64,000 nt of DNA from Pseudarthrobacter siccitolerans (GTDB lineage Bacteria > Actinomycetota > Actinomycetes > Actinomycetales > Micrococcaceae): NCBI RefSeq assembly GCF_030823375.1, contig NZ_JAUSXB010000001.1, forward strand, positions 4,366,417-4,430,416, read 5' to 3'. The translations under genes were made by a program, and so were the position numbers. Numbering within the stretch: the stretch's first letter is position 1; each line of letters starts with the position of its first letter. Of the stretch, positions 27,549 to 36,483 are shown one piece after another. A model generated the notes under the pieces. The model was not told where the DNA came from, made no database searches, and saw only the letters and a list, made by a program, of their open reading frames with translations.

Positions 27549-28169
27549 ATGAGTTCCACCGGATCCAATGCGGCCAGGACCGCGCGCATGGAGCGTGCCA
27601 CCAGCGAGTCCTCCGTGCTCGTGGAGATCAACCTTGACGGTACCGGCATCTCGGACATCGACACGTCGGTGCCCTTCTACGACCACATGCTCACCGCGCT
27701 GTGCAAGCACTCGCTCATTGACCTGACGGTGAAGGCGACCGGAGACACCCACATCGACGTCCACCACACGGTGGAGGATGTTGCCATCACGTTCGGAGAG
27801 GTGCTGCGAACGGCCCTGGGGAACAAGGCCGGAATCCGCCGCTTCGGTGAAGCCACCGTGCCACTGGACGAGGCACTGGCGCACGCCGTGGTCGACGTCT
27901 CCGGCCGCCCGTACCTCGTGCACGGCGGGGAACCTGCAGGCCAGGAGTACCACCTGATCGGCGGCCACTTCACCGGCTCGCTGACCCGCCACGTCTTTGA
28001 AGCGATCACCCTGCACGCGGGGATCTGCCTGCACATGAACGTCATCGCGGGAAGGGATCCGCACCACATCGTCGAGGCCCAGTTCAAGGCGTTCGCCCGT
28101 GCCCTGCGCGCAGCTGTTGAGTCCGATCCCCGCGTCGAAGGCATTCCCTCCACCAAGGGTGCGCTGTGA
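27549..28169 (+). CDS. hisB: Imidazoleglycerol-phosphate dehydratase HisB
   Basis: HisB is a manganese enzyme that dehydrates IGP to imidazole acetol-phosphate. The 206 residues contain the paired His-rich metal sites: [20 protein letters not shown] ([16 protein letters not shown]), [15 protein letters not shown], and later YHLIGGHF and [17 protein letters not shown]. It is the monofunctional form without a phosphatase domain. I chose the ATG at 27549 with AAAGGA upstream, not the TTG two codons earlier. hisH overlaps its stop by 4 bases. Confidence 0.97.
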   Translation: MSSTGSNAARTARMERATSESSVLVEINLDGTGISDIDTSVPFYDHMLTALCKHSLIDLTVKATGDTHIDVHHTVEDVAITFGEVLRTALGNKAGIRRFGEATVPLDEALAHAVVDVSGRPYLVHGGEPAGQEYHLIGGHFTGSLTRHVFEAITLHAGICLHMNVIAGRDPHHIVEAQFKAFARALRAAVESDPRVEGIPSTKGAL

Positions 28170-28900
28170 GCGGCCAGGTCCTTCGGGACGGCGCCATCAT
28201 CGATCCCTCTGCTTCACAGAAGCTGCCGTCACCCGAGGGGAAACCCACGGTCACGGTCCTCGACTACGGTTCCGGGAACGTCCGCTCGGCAGTCCGTGCG
28301 CTGGAGCGCGCTGGCGCCGAGGTGATCCTCAGCTCCAAGCCCGAGGATGTCCTGAACGCCGACGGCCTGGTGGTCCCCGGCGTGGGCGCTTTTGAAACAG
28401 TTATGCGCGAACTCAAAGCAGTGGACGGCATCCGCCTCATCGGCCGGCGCGTCGCCGGCGGCCGCCCCGTCCTGGCCATCTGCGTAGGCCTTCAGGTGCT
28501 GTTCGAAGCAGGCGTGGAGCACGGTACCGAGGCTGAAGGCATCGGCGAATGGCCCGGCAAGGTGGAACTCCTGCCCGCGGAGGTTGTTCCGCACATGGGC
28601 TGGAACACCGTCAAGGTACCGGAAGGCTCAAAGCTTTTTGCCGGCGTCGAAAACGAACGGTTCTACTTCGTGCACTCCTACGGTGTGCAGGAATGGAACT
28701 TCGACGTCATCCAGCCACGGATGGCCGCGCCCCTGGTCACCTGGTCCGAGCACGGCGCTCCATTCATCGCTGCCGTGGAAAACGGCCCGCTCTGCGCAAC
28801 CCAGTTCCACCCGGAAAAGTCCGGCGACGCCGGTGCGCAGCTCCTGCGCAACTGGGTGGAAGCCCTCCGCCGGCCCGCCCCGGCCGGCGGCGACGCCTAA
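28166..28900 (+). CDS. hisH: Imidazole glycerol phosphate synthase glutaminase subunit HisH
   Basis: HisH is the class I glutamine amidotransferase that feeds ammonia to HisF. Catalytic features are the Cys in [13 protein letters not shown] and the His-x-Glu in [26 protein letters not shown] is the oxyanion strand region. Length is 244 residues, about 30 longer than typical because of an N-terminal extension before [12 protein letters not shown]. The GTG start overlaps hisB. HisF is not in the window. Confidence 0.95.
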   Translation: MSGQVLRDGAIIDPSASQKLPSPEGKPTVTVLDYGSGNVRSAVRALERAGAEVILSSKPEDVLNADGLVVPGVGAFETVMRELKAVDGIRLIGRRVAGGRPVLAICVGLQVLFEAGVEHGTEAEGIGEWPGKVELLPAEVVPHMGWNTVKVPEGSKLFAGVENERFYFVHSYGVQEWNFDVIQPRMAAPLVTWSEHGAPFIAAVENGPLCATQFHPEKSGDAGAQLLRNWVEALRRPAPAGGDA

Positions 28901-29059
28901 ATGTGGTCTGTCCTCCTGATGGGCCTCGCCGGCCTGCTCATCGGCGGCGGTATTTCCTTCCGTCAGCAGCGCAAACCGCTCTGGACCCAGGTTTCCTTCT
29001 ACGTCCTGGCGGGCATGGCACTGCTGGCCGCCTACCTGCTGACGCTGCCGGCCAACTAG
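28901..29059 (+). CDS. Small two-helix membrane protein between hisH and priA
   Basis: A 52-codon frame begins with ATG directly after the hisH stop (no spacer) and ends in TAG. The product has two hydrophobic segments (about 2-17 and 29-48) with a basic turn (RQQRKPLW), a clear two-span hairpin. The tight placement in the operon and GC-rich third positions support a real gene. I do not recognise a function. Similar small proteins are known at this position in other Micrococcaceae, as far as I recall. Confidence 0.75.
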   Translation: MWSVLLMGLAGLLIGGGISFRQQRKPLWTQVSFYVLAGMALLAAYLLTLPAN

Positions 29060-29102
29060 CCGCACCCTACCCATCCGTTCCCCCCAACTTTCGAGGATAT
29101 TG

Positions 29103-29849
29103 ATGAACACCGCTACCGACCTGCCGGTTCTTGAACTGCTGCCCGCCGTCGACGTCGTCAACGGCCAGGCCGTCCGGCTGGTCCAAGGCGAAGCGGGCAG
29201 CGAAACAAGCTATGGAACCCCGCTGGAAGCGGCCCTGAACTGGCAGCAGCAGGGTGCGGAATGGGTCCACCTGGTTGACCTGGACGCCGCCTTCGGCCGC
29301 GGTTCGAATGCCGAGCTGCTGCGGGAGGTAGTGGGCCGGCTGGACATCAAGGTTGAACTCTCCGGCGGCCTTCGCGACGACGAAACCCTCGAAGCAGCGC
29401 TGGACTTGGGCGTGGCCCGGGTGAACCTGGGGACGGCAGCGCTGGAAAACCCGGAATGGACCCGCCGGGCCATTGAACGCTTCGGTGACAAAATCGCCGT
29501 CGGCCTGGATGTCCGCGGAACCACCCTGGCAGGCCGCGGCTGGACCAAGGAAGGCGGGGACCTCTGGGACGTCCTGGGCAGGCTCGAGGAGGCCGGGTGC
29601 TCGCGCTACGTGGTCACCGACGTGACCAAGGACGGGACCCTGCAGGGGCCCAACGTGGAACTGCTCCGCCAAATGGTCGACAAAACCGGCAAGCCCGTGG
29701 TGGCCTCGGGTGGCATTTCGAGCCTTGATGACCTCAAGGTGCTCCGCTCCCTGGTGCCGCTGGGAGTTGAAGGCGCCATCGTGGGTAAGGCCCTGTACGC
29801 CGGTGCCTTTACGCTGCCCGAGGCCCTCGACGTCGCCGGCCGCCGCTAG
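29103..29849 (+). CDS. priA: Bifunctional phosphoribosyl isomerase PriA (HisA/TrpF)
   Basis: This (beta-alpha)8-barrel isomerises ProFAR in histidine synthesis; in actinobacteria the same enzyme usually also serves tryptophan synthesis because trpF is absent. Visible are [19 protein letters not shown] with the N-terminal catalytic Asp17, the FGRGSN loop, [14 protein letters not shown] with the second Asp, and [11 protein letters not shown]. Length 248 fits. The ATG at 29103 follows GAGGA; a TTG one codon earlier is less likely. Dual function is inferred from taxonomy and motif style. Confidence 0.92.
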   Translation: MNTATDLPVLELLPAVDVVNGQAVRLVQGEAGSETSYGTPLEAALNWQQQGAEWVHLVDLDAAFGRGSNAELLREVVGRLDIKVELSGGLRDDETLEAALDLGVARVNLGTAALENPEWTRRAIERFGDKIAVGLDVRGTTLAGRGWTKEGGDLWDVLGRLEEAGCSRYVVTDVTKDGTLQGPNVELLRQMVDKTGKPVVASGGISSLDDLKVLRSLVPLGVEGAIVGKALYAGAFTLPEALDVAGRR

Positions 29850-29874
29850 GCAGCCAGGCCAAAAAGGCAGCACC

Positions 29875-30759
29875 ATGGCCAGCACCGAACCCGGATCCGG
29901 CACTCCCCAACGCCACCTCCCCGGCCATATCGCAGCAGCACTGGCCGGCGCAGGTGGTGCCACCGACTCTGCCGGCCAGCCCTGGGCAGGGCGCAGCCTG
30001 GCGGGGGAGCACGCCAAGATCCATAACTTTGATAACGACGACGGACTGGCCGACCCCCGCTACCTCACCGCCGTCGCGGCCCTGCAGGCAGGGCACGGGG
30101 ACGAAGCAGCCGTGGTTGCCGCCCTCGCCACCGCCCGTGTCTTTATCCCGATCGTTGCCCAGCTCGCCGAAGAAGCCGAAGGCCGGGACGGCCTGCAGGC
30201 CGACAAGCAGTCGGACATGGCGCTGGTGACCCTCAAAGCCGCTGACGGCAGGACCGCCATGCCGGCGTTCACCTCCGCGGAAGCGCTCAGTTCCTGGCAT
30301 CCAGAGGCGCGGCCGGTAGCGGTCTACGCAGCCCGCGCAGCCCTTTCCGCCGTATCCGAAGGAGCCGAACTGCTGGTCCTTGACCCGGGCTCGGCAGTGA
30401 CGTTTGTGGTCCGGCGGCCTGCCATGTGGGCACTGGCCCAGCAGCACGAGTGGATTCCGTCGTACACCGATGACGCCCTCGCCCTCCAGATGCGGCAGGC
30501 TGCAGCGGGCTTCCCGGCGGTGCGGAGCCTGGAGCTCCTGCCGGGCAGGGGAGTGGCAACCCGCACGGCTGCCGGCGCCACCCTCGGCGGCGGGGGCGCC
30601 GGTCCCGAACTGCAGGTGGTCCTCTACCTTGAGGACGGCCTGGACGCCGCCGCCGTCCAGGAGTTGGTGGCCGGACTCCAGGCTGAGTGGTCCCGGAATG
30701 TATTGTTTGGTGAGCGGGTCGATTCCATCGAGGTAAAACTGCGGCGCGCTGTCCACTAG
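29875..30759 (+). CDS. SseB-family protein
   Basis: The 294-residue protein shows the SseB N-terminal domain pattern: FDNDDGLADPRYLTAVAAL, RVFIPIVAQL, SDMALVTLKAADGR, and MPAFTSAEALSSW. SseB-like proteins were named for effects on serine/sulfur metabolism, but their function is poorly known. It follows priA by 25 bases and is probably part of the his operon. Homologues at this place are common in Arthrobacter-like genomes. No catalytic motif is visible. Confidence 0.82.
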   Translation: MASTEPGSGTPQRHLPGHIAAALAGAGGATDSAGQPWAGRSLAGEHAKIHNFDNDDGLADPRYLTAVAALQAGHGDEAAVVAALATARVFIPIVAQLAEEAEGRDGLQADKQSDMALVTLKAADGRTAMPAFTSAEALSSWHPEARPVAVYAARAALSAVSEGAELLVLDPGSAVTFVVRRPAMWALAQQHEWIPSYTDDALALQMRQAAAGFPAVRSLELLPGRGVATRTAAGATLGGGGAGPELQVVLYLEDGLDAAAVQELVAGLQAEWSRNVLFGERVDSIEVKLRRAVH

Positions 30760-30813
30760 CTGCGGCGAGGAGGGGGATCCCCGGCCGGCTGCGGCAGACC
30801 GAAGGATTCTTTA

Positions 30814-32111
30814 GTGAATTTCGCTCTCTACCGGGAGTTGCTCGCCGTGCGGCCCATCAGGCGGCTGCTCCTGGTGGGTATGATCGCCCGGATCCCGCAC
30901 TCGGCAGCCGGCGTGCTGCTGACCCTGCACATCGTCCTTACCCTCGGCCAGGGATACGCCGCTGCCGGCGCGGCCGCCGCGGTGATGACCATCGGCATCG
31001 CCGTTGGCGCACCCTGGCGGGGCCGCCGGGTAGATACGGTGGGCCTGCGCAAGGCCTTGATTCCTTCGGTGGTGTCCGAGACGGTCATTTGGTCCGTTGT
31101 ACCGCATGTGTCCTACCAGTGGCTCCTGCCGCTGGTCTTTGTGGGCGGACTCCTCACATTGCCCATCTTCAGCGTGGTGCGGCAGTCCTTGGGCGTGCTG
31201 GCCGACGGCGATCAGCGCCGCACCGCCTTCGCCCTCGACGCGATCACCACGGAAGTGGTGTTTATGATCGGTCCGGCCGCCGGGGCCATCGTCGCCACCA
31301 GCGGCTTCAGCGTTGCCGGCCTGACGATTGTGGGCGTGTCCACGTCACTGGCCGGACTGTTCCTGATGTGGTTCAACCCACCCACCCGCAGCGTCACAAT
31401 CGTTGACGACTGCGAGGCGGACCAGCAGCGCGCGGCCGAGGCTGCCGTCGTCGCCACCGCCCCCGCCCACGTTCAGGAAGCGGCCGCGGACCTGGCCCCC
31501 GCGGGTGCACACACTGCCCGCAGCGCCGGTTTGAGGGAGAGAGTGGCGGTCAGCTTTACGTGGTTCACCGCCTCTGTGGCAGCACTCTTCGCGGTTGCCG
31601 CCGGGGCAGGAATGGTTCTCAGTGGCACCGACGTGGGAATCGTCGCCGCGCTCGAAAGGGGCGGACACCAGGCCGAAATCGGCATCGTCTTCCTGTTCTG
31701 GTGCGCTGCCTCGGTAGTGGGCGGACTCATCTACGGTGCGATGCACCGGCCCATCTCGCCCATTCTCCTGCTCCTGGGCATGGCCGCCCTGACCATCCCC
31801 ATGGGCTTCGCCCACGACACCTGGACCCTCGCCCTGGTCTCGCTGCTCCCCGGCCTGCTGTGCGCTCCGGTGCTGTCCTCGGCATCGGAGAATTGGCGGA
31901 CCTGGTGTCCGAGGAGCGCCGGGGCGAGGCAATGGGCTGGTACGGCTCGGCGCTCACGGCCGGCGTGGCGTTTGGCGCTCCGCTGGCGGGCGTCTTCATC
32001 GACCAGGTGGGGCCGTCCGGAGGTTTCGTCGCGGTGGGTGCGGCGGGAGTTGCGCTGTGCCTGGTGGGGTTGGTGCTCCAGCGCCGGCGGCGCCGCAGGT
32101 GGGCCGCCTGA
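30814..32111 (+). pseudogene. MFS transporter interrupted by one frameshift
   Basis: The first 355 codons (from the GTG at 30814) encode a convincing major facilitator protein with about nine membrane spans. Near 31880 the protein-like sequence jumps to the frame one base earlier: PGLLCAPVLSS is followed by IGELADLVSEERRGEAMGWYGS, two spans and a basic tail, ending in TGA at 32109. One missing base between about 31876 and 31890 would restore about 432 residues. The uncorrected frame runs on to 32148 with Arg/Trp-rich nonsense. It may be a sequencing error, a recent null mutation or recoding; I cannot tell. GAAGGA precedes the start. Confidence 0.75.
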
Positions 32112-32213
32112 CCCCCACCCTTCATCGATTGCCCGTAACGGCCTCTAAAGTTCGCCAAGACGGCAGTTACGGAGCAACCGTTGGTCCCGACGGGGCTGGC
32201 ACTGCCGGAACCG

Positions 32214-32258
32214 ACGACGGCGGCGGGCGGCCCGTGTGGGCCGGCCCGCCGCCGTCGT
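32214..32258. terminator. Very strong hairpin between convergent MFS and DUF1844 genes
   Basis: ACGACGGCGGCGGGC, one bulged C, then GGCCC pair with the matching downstream arm around a GTGT loop, about 20 base pairs. There is no U-tract. Its position between convergent genes suggests a two-way terminator. Confidence 0.65.
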
Positions 32259-32295
32259 AATCATGTGAGGTGCTCGTGGCGTGGTACGGCAGTCC

Positions 32296-32682
32296 TTAGT
32301 TGACGGCGCCCGTGTACTTTTCGCCCGGGCCCTTGCCGGGGGCATCGGGGATCAGCGACTCTTCGCGGAAAGCCAGCTGCAGCGACCGCAGGCCATCACG
32401 CAAGGGTCCTGCGTGCTGGGAGCCGATTTCAGGAGCCGCAGCGGTCACCAGGCCGGCCAGCGCGGTGATCAGTTTCCGGGCCTCGTCCAGGTCCTTGAGC
32501 TCCTCGGCGTTCTCTTCCGCTGCCAGGCCAAGTTTGACGGCAGCGGCACTCATCAGGTGGACGGCTGCGGTGGTGATGACCTCAATGGCCGGCACTTCGG
32601 AAATGTCGCGGATTTGCTGGGAGACGTCGCCGGCGGCGCCGGCGGGCTCGAAAACGTGTGAATTACTGTCTGGGGTGCTCAT
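32296..32682 (-). CDS. DUF1844 family protein
   Basis: The 128-residue acidic, helical protein (VITTAAVHLMSAAAVKLGLA, LDEARKLITALAGLV) matches DUF1844, a small family found beside infC across actinobacteria and other phyla. Function is unknown. It is transcribed divergently from infC. Its upstream region overlaps the proposed infC leader promoter. The C-terminal 30 residues are Gly/Pro/Lys-rich and probably disordered. Confidence 0.82.
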   Translation of the reverse strand: MSTPDSNSHVFEPAGAAGDVSQQIRDISEVPAIEVITTAAVHLMSAAAVKLGLAAEENAEELKDLDEARKLITALAGLVTAAAPEIGSQHAGPLRDGLRSLQLAFREESLIPDAPGKGPGEKYTGAVN

Positions 32683-32692
32683 ACTGGTAAGC

Positions 32693-32721
32693 TTGACACA
32701 GACCGACTGGATGTCGTTATT
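32693..32721 (+). promoter_or_regulatory. Possible promoter upstream of the infC leader hairpin
   Basis: TTGACA (32693-32698) with a 17-base spacer to GTTATT, or 18 to TTATTT. The -35 is consensus but the -10 is weak. A transcript would meet the hairpin at 32750 after only about 20 bases. Confidence 0.35.
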
Positions 32722-32749
32722 TCAGAGATTGTTCCCAAAAACGATCAAG

Positions 32750-32784
32750 GTTCCCAGCAACGCCTGCGTTGTGGGGAACTTTTT
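32750..32784 (+). terminator. Terminator-like hairpin with T-tract upstream of infC
   Basis: GTTCCC and GGGAAC enclose CAACGC and GCGTTG in a nearly continuous 14-bp stem with a tiny loop, followed directly by TTTTT at 32780-32784. A second GTTCCC copy at 32731 could compete for the same GGGAAC arm. There is no plus-strand gene for it to end, so an attenuator role is possible. Confidence 0.6.
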
Positions 32785-32787
32785 CTG

Positions 32788-32793
32788 TAGAAT
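32788..32793 (+). promoter_or_regulatory. Possible -10 box of the infC operon
   Basis: TAGAAT lies just after the hairpin. Transcription from here would give a leader of about 225 bases before the ATT start, holding a small CCGGC/GCCGG hairpin near 32900 and no gene that I can support. Confidence 0.4.
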
Positions 32794-33026
32794 GGCATGC
32801 AGTTTGCAAGCGGAGTTCTCTCCCACCCGCGTCAGCCGCTGTTCCGGAAGTTTTATGGAACGCAAGGTTGCCGGGTACCTGGTTGGCAGCGGAACCGGCA
32901 TACGCCGGCACCAAACGTGCTGTTCCTTTTTGGACGCACCCACCCAGTCTTTGAGGCCTTCGATTGCTCCGGCAATTGGGGGCCTTCCCTATTTTCCGGA
33001 TCCCACAACAACACAGGAGCTTTAAC

Positions 33027-34133
33027 ATTAGCGAGCCAAGAATCAATGAGCGTATCCGCGTCCCCGAGGTGCGGCTGGTCGGCCCTGCAGGTGAACAGGT
33101 AGGAATCGTCCGTATTGAGGATGCCCTGCGTCTGGCCGCCGAGTCCGATCTTGATCTCGTTGAAGTTGCACCTCAGGCGAAGCCTCCGGTGTGCAAGCTG
33201 ATGGACTTCGGCAAGTACAAGTACGAGGCCGCGGTCAAGGCACGTGAAGCACGGAAGAACCAGACGAACACTGTTCTGAAGGAAATCCGCTTCCGCCTGA
33301 AGATTGACACCCACGACTACGAGACCAAGCGCGGGCACGCACTGCGCTTCCTCGGCGCCGGGGACAAGGTCAAGGCCATGATCCAGTTCCGTGGCCGTGA
33401 ACAGCAGCGTCCGGAAATGGGCATCCGCCTGCTCCAGCGCTTCGCCGAGGACGTCGCCGAAGTCGGCGTGGTTGAATCCAGTCCCCGCATCGACGGCCGC
33501 AACATGGTCATGGTGGTTGGGCCGCTGAAGAACAAGGCTGAGGCCAAGGCCGAAGCACGCCGCGCCACGCAGCGGGCAGAAGCGAAGGCACAGAACGAAG
33601 CCAAGGCATCTGGCCGCATCGACGTGTCCGGCGACGACCAGGCACCCCTGACGCAGTCCCTCGCGGACCTGCTTCCTGAGGGATTCACGGTTTCAACGGA
33701 ACCGGAAGCAGCGCCTGAGGCTCCCGTGCAGGAGGCGGCACCCGCCGTCGAACCTGCTGCTGAAGAAGTTCCGGCCAAGGCAGCCGAAGCTCCTAAGCAG
33801 GAAGCCCCGAAGCAGGAAGCTCCTAAGCAGGAAGCCCCGAAGCAGGAAGCTCCCAAGCAGGAAGCCCCCAAGGCTGCGGCTCCGAGGCAGGAAGCTCCCA
33901 AGGCTGCGGCTCCGAGGCAGGAAGCTCCCAAGGCTGCCGCACCCAAGGCTGCTGCACCGGCTCCCCAGCCGGCCGCGGCAAAGCCCGAAGCCGCCAAGCC
34001 GGCAGCCGCGGCGCCGAAGCCCGCAGCAGTCCCTGCTCCGCCGAAGCCGGTGGCCAGGCCAGCTGCACCCAAGCCCGCTGCCCGCCCTGCCCCCAAGGCA
34101 GTGCCGAAGCCCGCTGGTAAGAAGACCACTTAG
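33027..34133 (+). CDS. infC: Translation initiation factor IF-3 with ATT start and long C-terminal extension
   Basis: IF-3 checks start-codon pairing and keeps 30S subunits free. The frame opens with ATT at 33027, 6 bases after AGGAG, giving (M)[18 protein letters not shown], the usual IF-3 N-terminus; rare AUU starts are a known feature of infC and underlie autoregulation. The normal N- and C-domains ([38 protein letters not shown]) end near residue 175. About 190 further residues form a disordered Ala/Pro/Lys/Glu tail with PKQEA repeats, much longer than the 170-200 residues of ordinary IF-3. It heads infC-rpmI-rplT. Confidence 0.93.
   Translation: MSEPRINERIRVPEVRLVGPAGEQVGIVRIEDALRLAAESDLDLVEVAPQAKPPVCKLMDFGKYKYEAAVKAREARKNQTNTVLKEIRFRLKIDTHDYETKRGHALRFLGAGDKVKAMIQFRGREQQRPEMGIRLLQRFAEDVAEVGVVESSPRIDGRNMVMVVGPLKNKAEAKAEARRATQRAEAKAQNEAKASGRIDVSGDDQAPLTQSLADLLPEGFTVSTEPEAAPEAPVQEAAPAVEPAAEEVPAKAAEAPKQEAPKQEAPKQEAPKQEAPKQEAPKAAAPRQEAPKAAAPRQEAPKAAAPKAAAPAPQPAAAKPEAAKPAAAAPKPAAVPAPPKPVARPAAPKPAARPAPKAVPKPAGKKTT
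33792..33956 (+). repeat. 15-base tandem repeat in infC coding [10 protein letters not shown] units
   Basis: Eleven consecutive 15-base units encode five PKQEA, then alternating PKAAA and PRQEA, ending with two PKAAA. Higher-order 30-base duplications are visible: 33792-33821 equals 33822-33851, and 33867-33896 equals 33897-33926. Such identity points to recent slippage or unequal exchange. Confidence 0.85.
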
Positions 34134-34140
34134 TTCACAG

Positions 34141-34164
34141 CTGCCGGAGGTCGCCCTCCGGCAG
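34141..34164 (+). terminator. Perfect hairpin between infC and rpmI
   Basis: CTGCCGGAGG and CCTCCGGCAG pair over 10 bp around TCGC, 7 bases after the infC stop. With no U-tract it may be a processing or partial-termination site within the operon rather than a full terminator. Confidence 0.45.
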
Positions 34165-34249
34165 TCCGCAACCAGCACGCCGCCCCCAGGGGCAGCTGCG
34201 CGATAGAACTGCAGGCCCCGCCTGCGGATACGTAAGGAGATCGGTTCCC

Positions 34250-34444
34250 ATGCCGAAGATGAAAACCCACAGTGGTGCTAAGAAGCGCTTCAAGCTGACC
34301 GGCAGCGGCAAGCTGCGCCGCCAGCAGGCCAACCGCCGCCACTACCTCGAGCACAAGTCCTCCAGGCTGACCCGCCGCCTTGCCGGCGACAAGATCGTCT
34401 TCAAGGGCGACGCCAAGGTCATCCGGAAGATGCTCGGCATCTAA
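34250..34444 (+). CDS. rpmI: 50S ribosomal protein L35
   Basis: The 64-residue basic protein [20 protein letters not shown]... is an unmistakable bacterial L35, with the C-terminal KVIRKMLG. A good ribosome site (TAAGGAG) precedes the ATG. It lies between infC and rplT as in nearly all bacteria. The 116-base spacer before it holds the hairpin at 34141. Confidence 0.98.
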   Translation: MPKMKTHSGAKKRFKLTGSGKLRRQQANRRHYLEHKSSRLTRRLAGDKIVFKGDAKVIRKMLGI

Positions 34445-34560
34445 TTTCCAAGTTCTTTGACTGGCACCACCTGGTGTAAGTCACCTGCCAAAAAGCCTTC
34501 TCAGGCCGCCGGAAATCCGGCAGTAGATGCTTGGGATCAGAATTTCGAAGGAGTACGCAC

Positions 34561-34950
34561 GTGGCACGTGTGAAGAGGGCGGTCAACGCCCACAAGAAGC
34601 GCCGGGTTATCCTTGAACGCGCAAAGGGCTACCGTGGACAGCGTTCACGCCTGTACCGCAAGGCCAAAGAGCAGCTGCTGCACTCGTTTGTGTACAGCTA
34701 CGGCGACCGCAAGAAGAAGAAGGGCGACTTCCGCCGCCTCTGGATCCAGCGCATCAACGCTGCATCCCGCGCCAACGGCCTCACCTACAACCGTCTCATC
34801 CAGGGCCTGAAGGCCGCCGAGGTTGAGGTTGACCGCCGCATGCTGGCCGAGCTGGCTGTCTCCGACGCCAACGCTTTCGCCGCACTGGTCCAGGTTGCCA
34901 AGGACTCGCTGCCCGCTGACACCTCCGCCAAGAAGGTTGCCACGGCCTAG
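34561..34950 (+). CDS. rplT: 50S ribosomal protein L20
   Basis: The 129-residue basic protein begins [15 protein letters not shown] and contains the L20 block [19 protein letters not shown] and [12 protein letters not shown]. It is an early 23S rRNA assembly protein and in other bacteria also represses its own operon. The start is GTG at 34561 after GAAGGAG. The 116-base gap from rpmI contains a short CCGCCGG/CCGGC hairpin and nothing else I can support. Confidence 0.98.
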   Translation: MARVKRAVNAHKKRRVILERAKGYRGQRSRLYRKAKEQLLHSFVYSYGDRKKKKGDFRRLWIQRINAASRANGLTYNRLIQGLKAAEVEVDRRMLAELAVSDANAFAALVQVAKDSLPADTSAKKVATA

Positions 34951-35006
34951 CAGCTGATGCCTTCCCTCCCAGGAGGGGCAGTTCAGGAACAGGTGGCCCT
35001 AGCCAC

Positions 35007-35012
35007 TAAAGT
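35007..35012 (+). promoter_or_regulatory. -10 box of a likely leaderless promoter (rRNA methylase gene)
   Basis: TAAAGT ends 7 bases before the ATG at 35020, giving this gene its own promoter after rplT. Confidence 0.5.
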
Positions 35013-35019
35013 TTCCTAT

Positions 35020-35931
35020 ATGAACGAAACCGGGCGCCCGCAGGATTTTCCACTCTCCAACCCCCGAGCTGATCGGGTCAGGGATGTGGCAAAACTTGCC
35101 GGGCGCCCGGCCCGTTTAAAGCGCGGACAGTTCCTGGCTGAAGGCCCGCAGGCGGTACGCGAAGCCTTGAAGCTCCATCAACAGCGCCTCGCCGGGGGAG
35201 CCCCTGGTGTTGTCACCGAGGTGTTCGCCAGTGAAGCCTGCCTGGACAAATTCCCGGAATTCGAAGAACTTTCCGAAGGCAGCAATGCGCGGCTGGCCAC
35301 CGACGAGGTCCTGGCCGCTATGGCGGACACAGTCAACCCGCAGGGCATCATTGCCGTCTGCCGGTTCGTCGATGTGGCACTTGAGGAAGTGCTCGACGCC
35401 GGCCCGCGCCTCATCGCCGTACTCTGCCAGGTCAGGGACCCGGGGAATGCCGGAACGGTCCTGCGCGCCGCGGACTCGGCGGGAGCGGACGCCGTCATCC
35501 TTACCGGCTCGAGCGTGGATATCTATAACCCCAAGGCGGTCCGTTCGACGGCGGGCTCCCTGTTCCACCTTCCCGTTGTGCTGGGCGCGGACGTCACCGA
35601 ACTGACCGCTGCCTGCCGGGCCCGGGGGATCGGCATCCTCGCCGCAGACGGGTACGGTTCCCTCAACCTGGACGCGCTGCAGGACGAGAACGCCCGCCGC
35701 CGCCTGACGGGGGACAATACCCCGTCGGAGTATGACCTGGAAAAACCCACCGCCTGGCTCTTCGGCAACGAGGCGCAGGGGCTGTCCCAGTCCGAGCTTG
35801 ACCTGGCCGACCACCGGGTGGCGGTGCCGGTATACGGGGCGGCGGAAAGCCTCAACCTCGGCACCGCTGCCACCGTCTGCCTTTATGCCAGCGCGCGCTC
35901 CCAGCACCTGCCGGCAGCCCTGCCGAGGTAG
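35020..35931 (+). CDS. TrmH/SpoU-family RNA 2'-O-methyltransferase
   Basis: The 303-residue protein has the SPOUT signature motifs: VRDPGNAGTVLRAADSAGADAVIL, LFGNEAQGLS and VPVYGAAESLNLGTAATVCLY, the last forming the knotted SAM site. The N-terminal substrate-binding domain includes RFLAEGP-like GQFLAEGPQAVREAL. Placement after rplT matches the 23S rRNA methylase gene of many actinobacteria. The exact RNA target is not evident. I chose the ATG at 35020; an upstream ATG at 34957 is less likely given the -10 box between them. Confidence 0.9.
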   Translation: MNETGRPQDFPLSNPRADRVRDVAKLAGRPARLKRGQFLAEGPQAVREALKLHQQRLAGGAPGVVTEVFASEACLDKFPEFEELSEGSNARLATDEVLAAMADTVNPQGIIAVCRFVDVALEEVLDAGPRLIAVLCQVRDPGNAGTVLRAADSAGADAVILTGSSVDIYNPKAVRSTAGSLFHLPVVLGADVTELTAACRARGIGILAADGYGSLNLDALQDENARRRLTGDNTPSEYDLEKPTAWLFGNEAQGLSQSELDLADHRVAVPVYGAAESLNLGTAATVCLYASARSQHLPAALPR

Positions 35932-35952
35932 CTGAATCCGGGTACCAACGGC

Positions 35953-35984
35953 AGCGAGGGCCCGGATCAACCGGAGCCCTCGCT
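35953..35984. terminator. Bidirectional terminator
   Basis: AGCGAGGGC and GCCCTCGCT pair, with an inner CCGG/CCGG, between the convergent methylase and GlsB-type genes. A short TTGTGTG follows. Confidence 0.65.
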
Positions 35985-36011
35985 TGTGTGAAACGGAAAT
36001 TTACCGGGAAC

Positions 36012-36287
36012 TCAGGGCGCGCGTGTTGCCTTGCCGCGTCCGGTGATGGCACCGTAGATGCCGGCAACCACCAGGCCGCCTACGATGGCGAGAATCCACG
36101 TGCCGAGATCGAAGAAGGCCATATCGCCTTTGTTGAAGAGCAGGCTGCCGATCCAGCCGCCTACTATTGCGCCAACCACACCCAGAACAAGGCTGGTGAC
36201 CCAACCGCCGCCCACCCTGCCGGGCATCACGGCTTTAACAATGGCCCCCACGATGAGGCCGAGAATAATCCAAGCAAGAAAACCCAT
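36012..36287 (-). CDS. GlsB/YeaQ/YmgE-family small membrane stress protein
   Basis: The 91-residue protein has three Gly-rich membrane spans (GFLAWIILGLIVGAIVKAVMPG, VTSLVLGVVGAIVGGWIGSLLF and WILAIVGGLVVAGIYGAI regions), which is the transglycosylase-associated/GlsB family. Such proteins accumulate in general stress; the molecular role is unclear. A strong AAGGAGGAG site is placed 4 bases before the ATG. It is monocistronic between a terminator and a divergent transporter gene. Confidence 0.88.
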   Translation of the reverse strand: MGFLAWIILGLIVGAIVKAVMPGRVGGGWVTSLVLGVVGAIVGGWIGSLLFNKGDMAFFDLGTWILAIVGGLVVAGIYGAITGRGKATRAP

Positions 36288-36483
36288 GTCTCCTCCTTAT
36301 AGTGACCGGGATAAACCGTCCCGATGAGGTTCAAGCTAACATAGGGCCCCGTGGTTGTCAGCAGGCTTATGGCCTGTCGCTGGTGCGTGTCTGCAAAGGG
36401 GGAGGGTACGGTAACTATGGGCGGAGCCGAGGCAGGATCCGCAGATTGAGTGTGTTCCCAAACCATAAATGAGGTGAACCCCA

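Noticed and set aside
31870..31895. Programmed -1 frameshift in the MFS gene
   Set aside because: No slippery heptamer or downstream stem typical of programmed sites could be recognised; an error or mutation is simpler.
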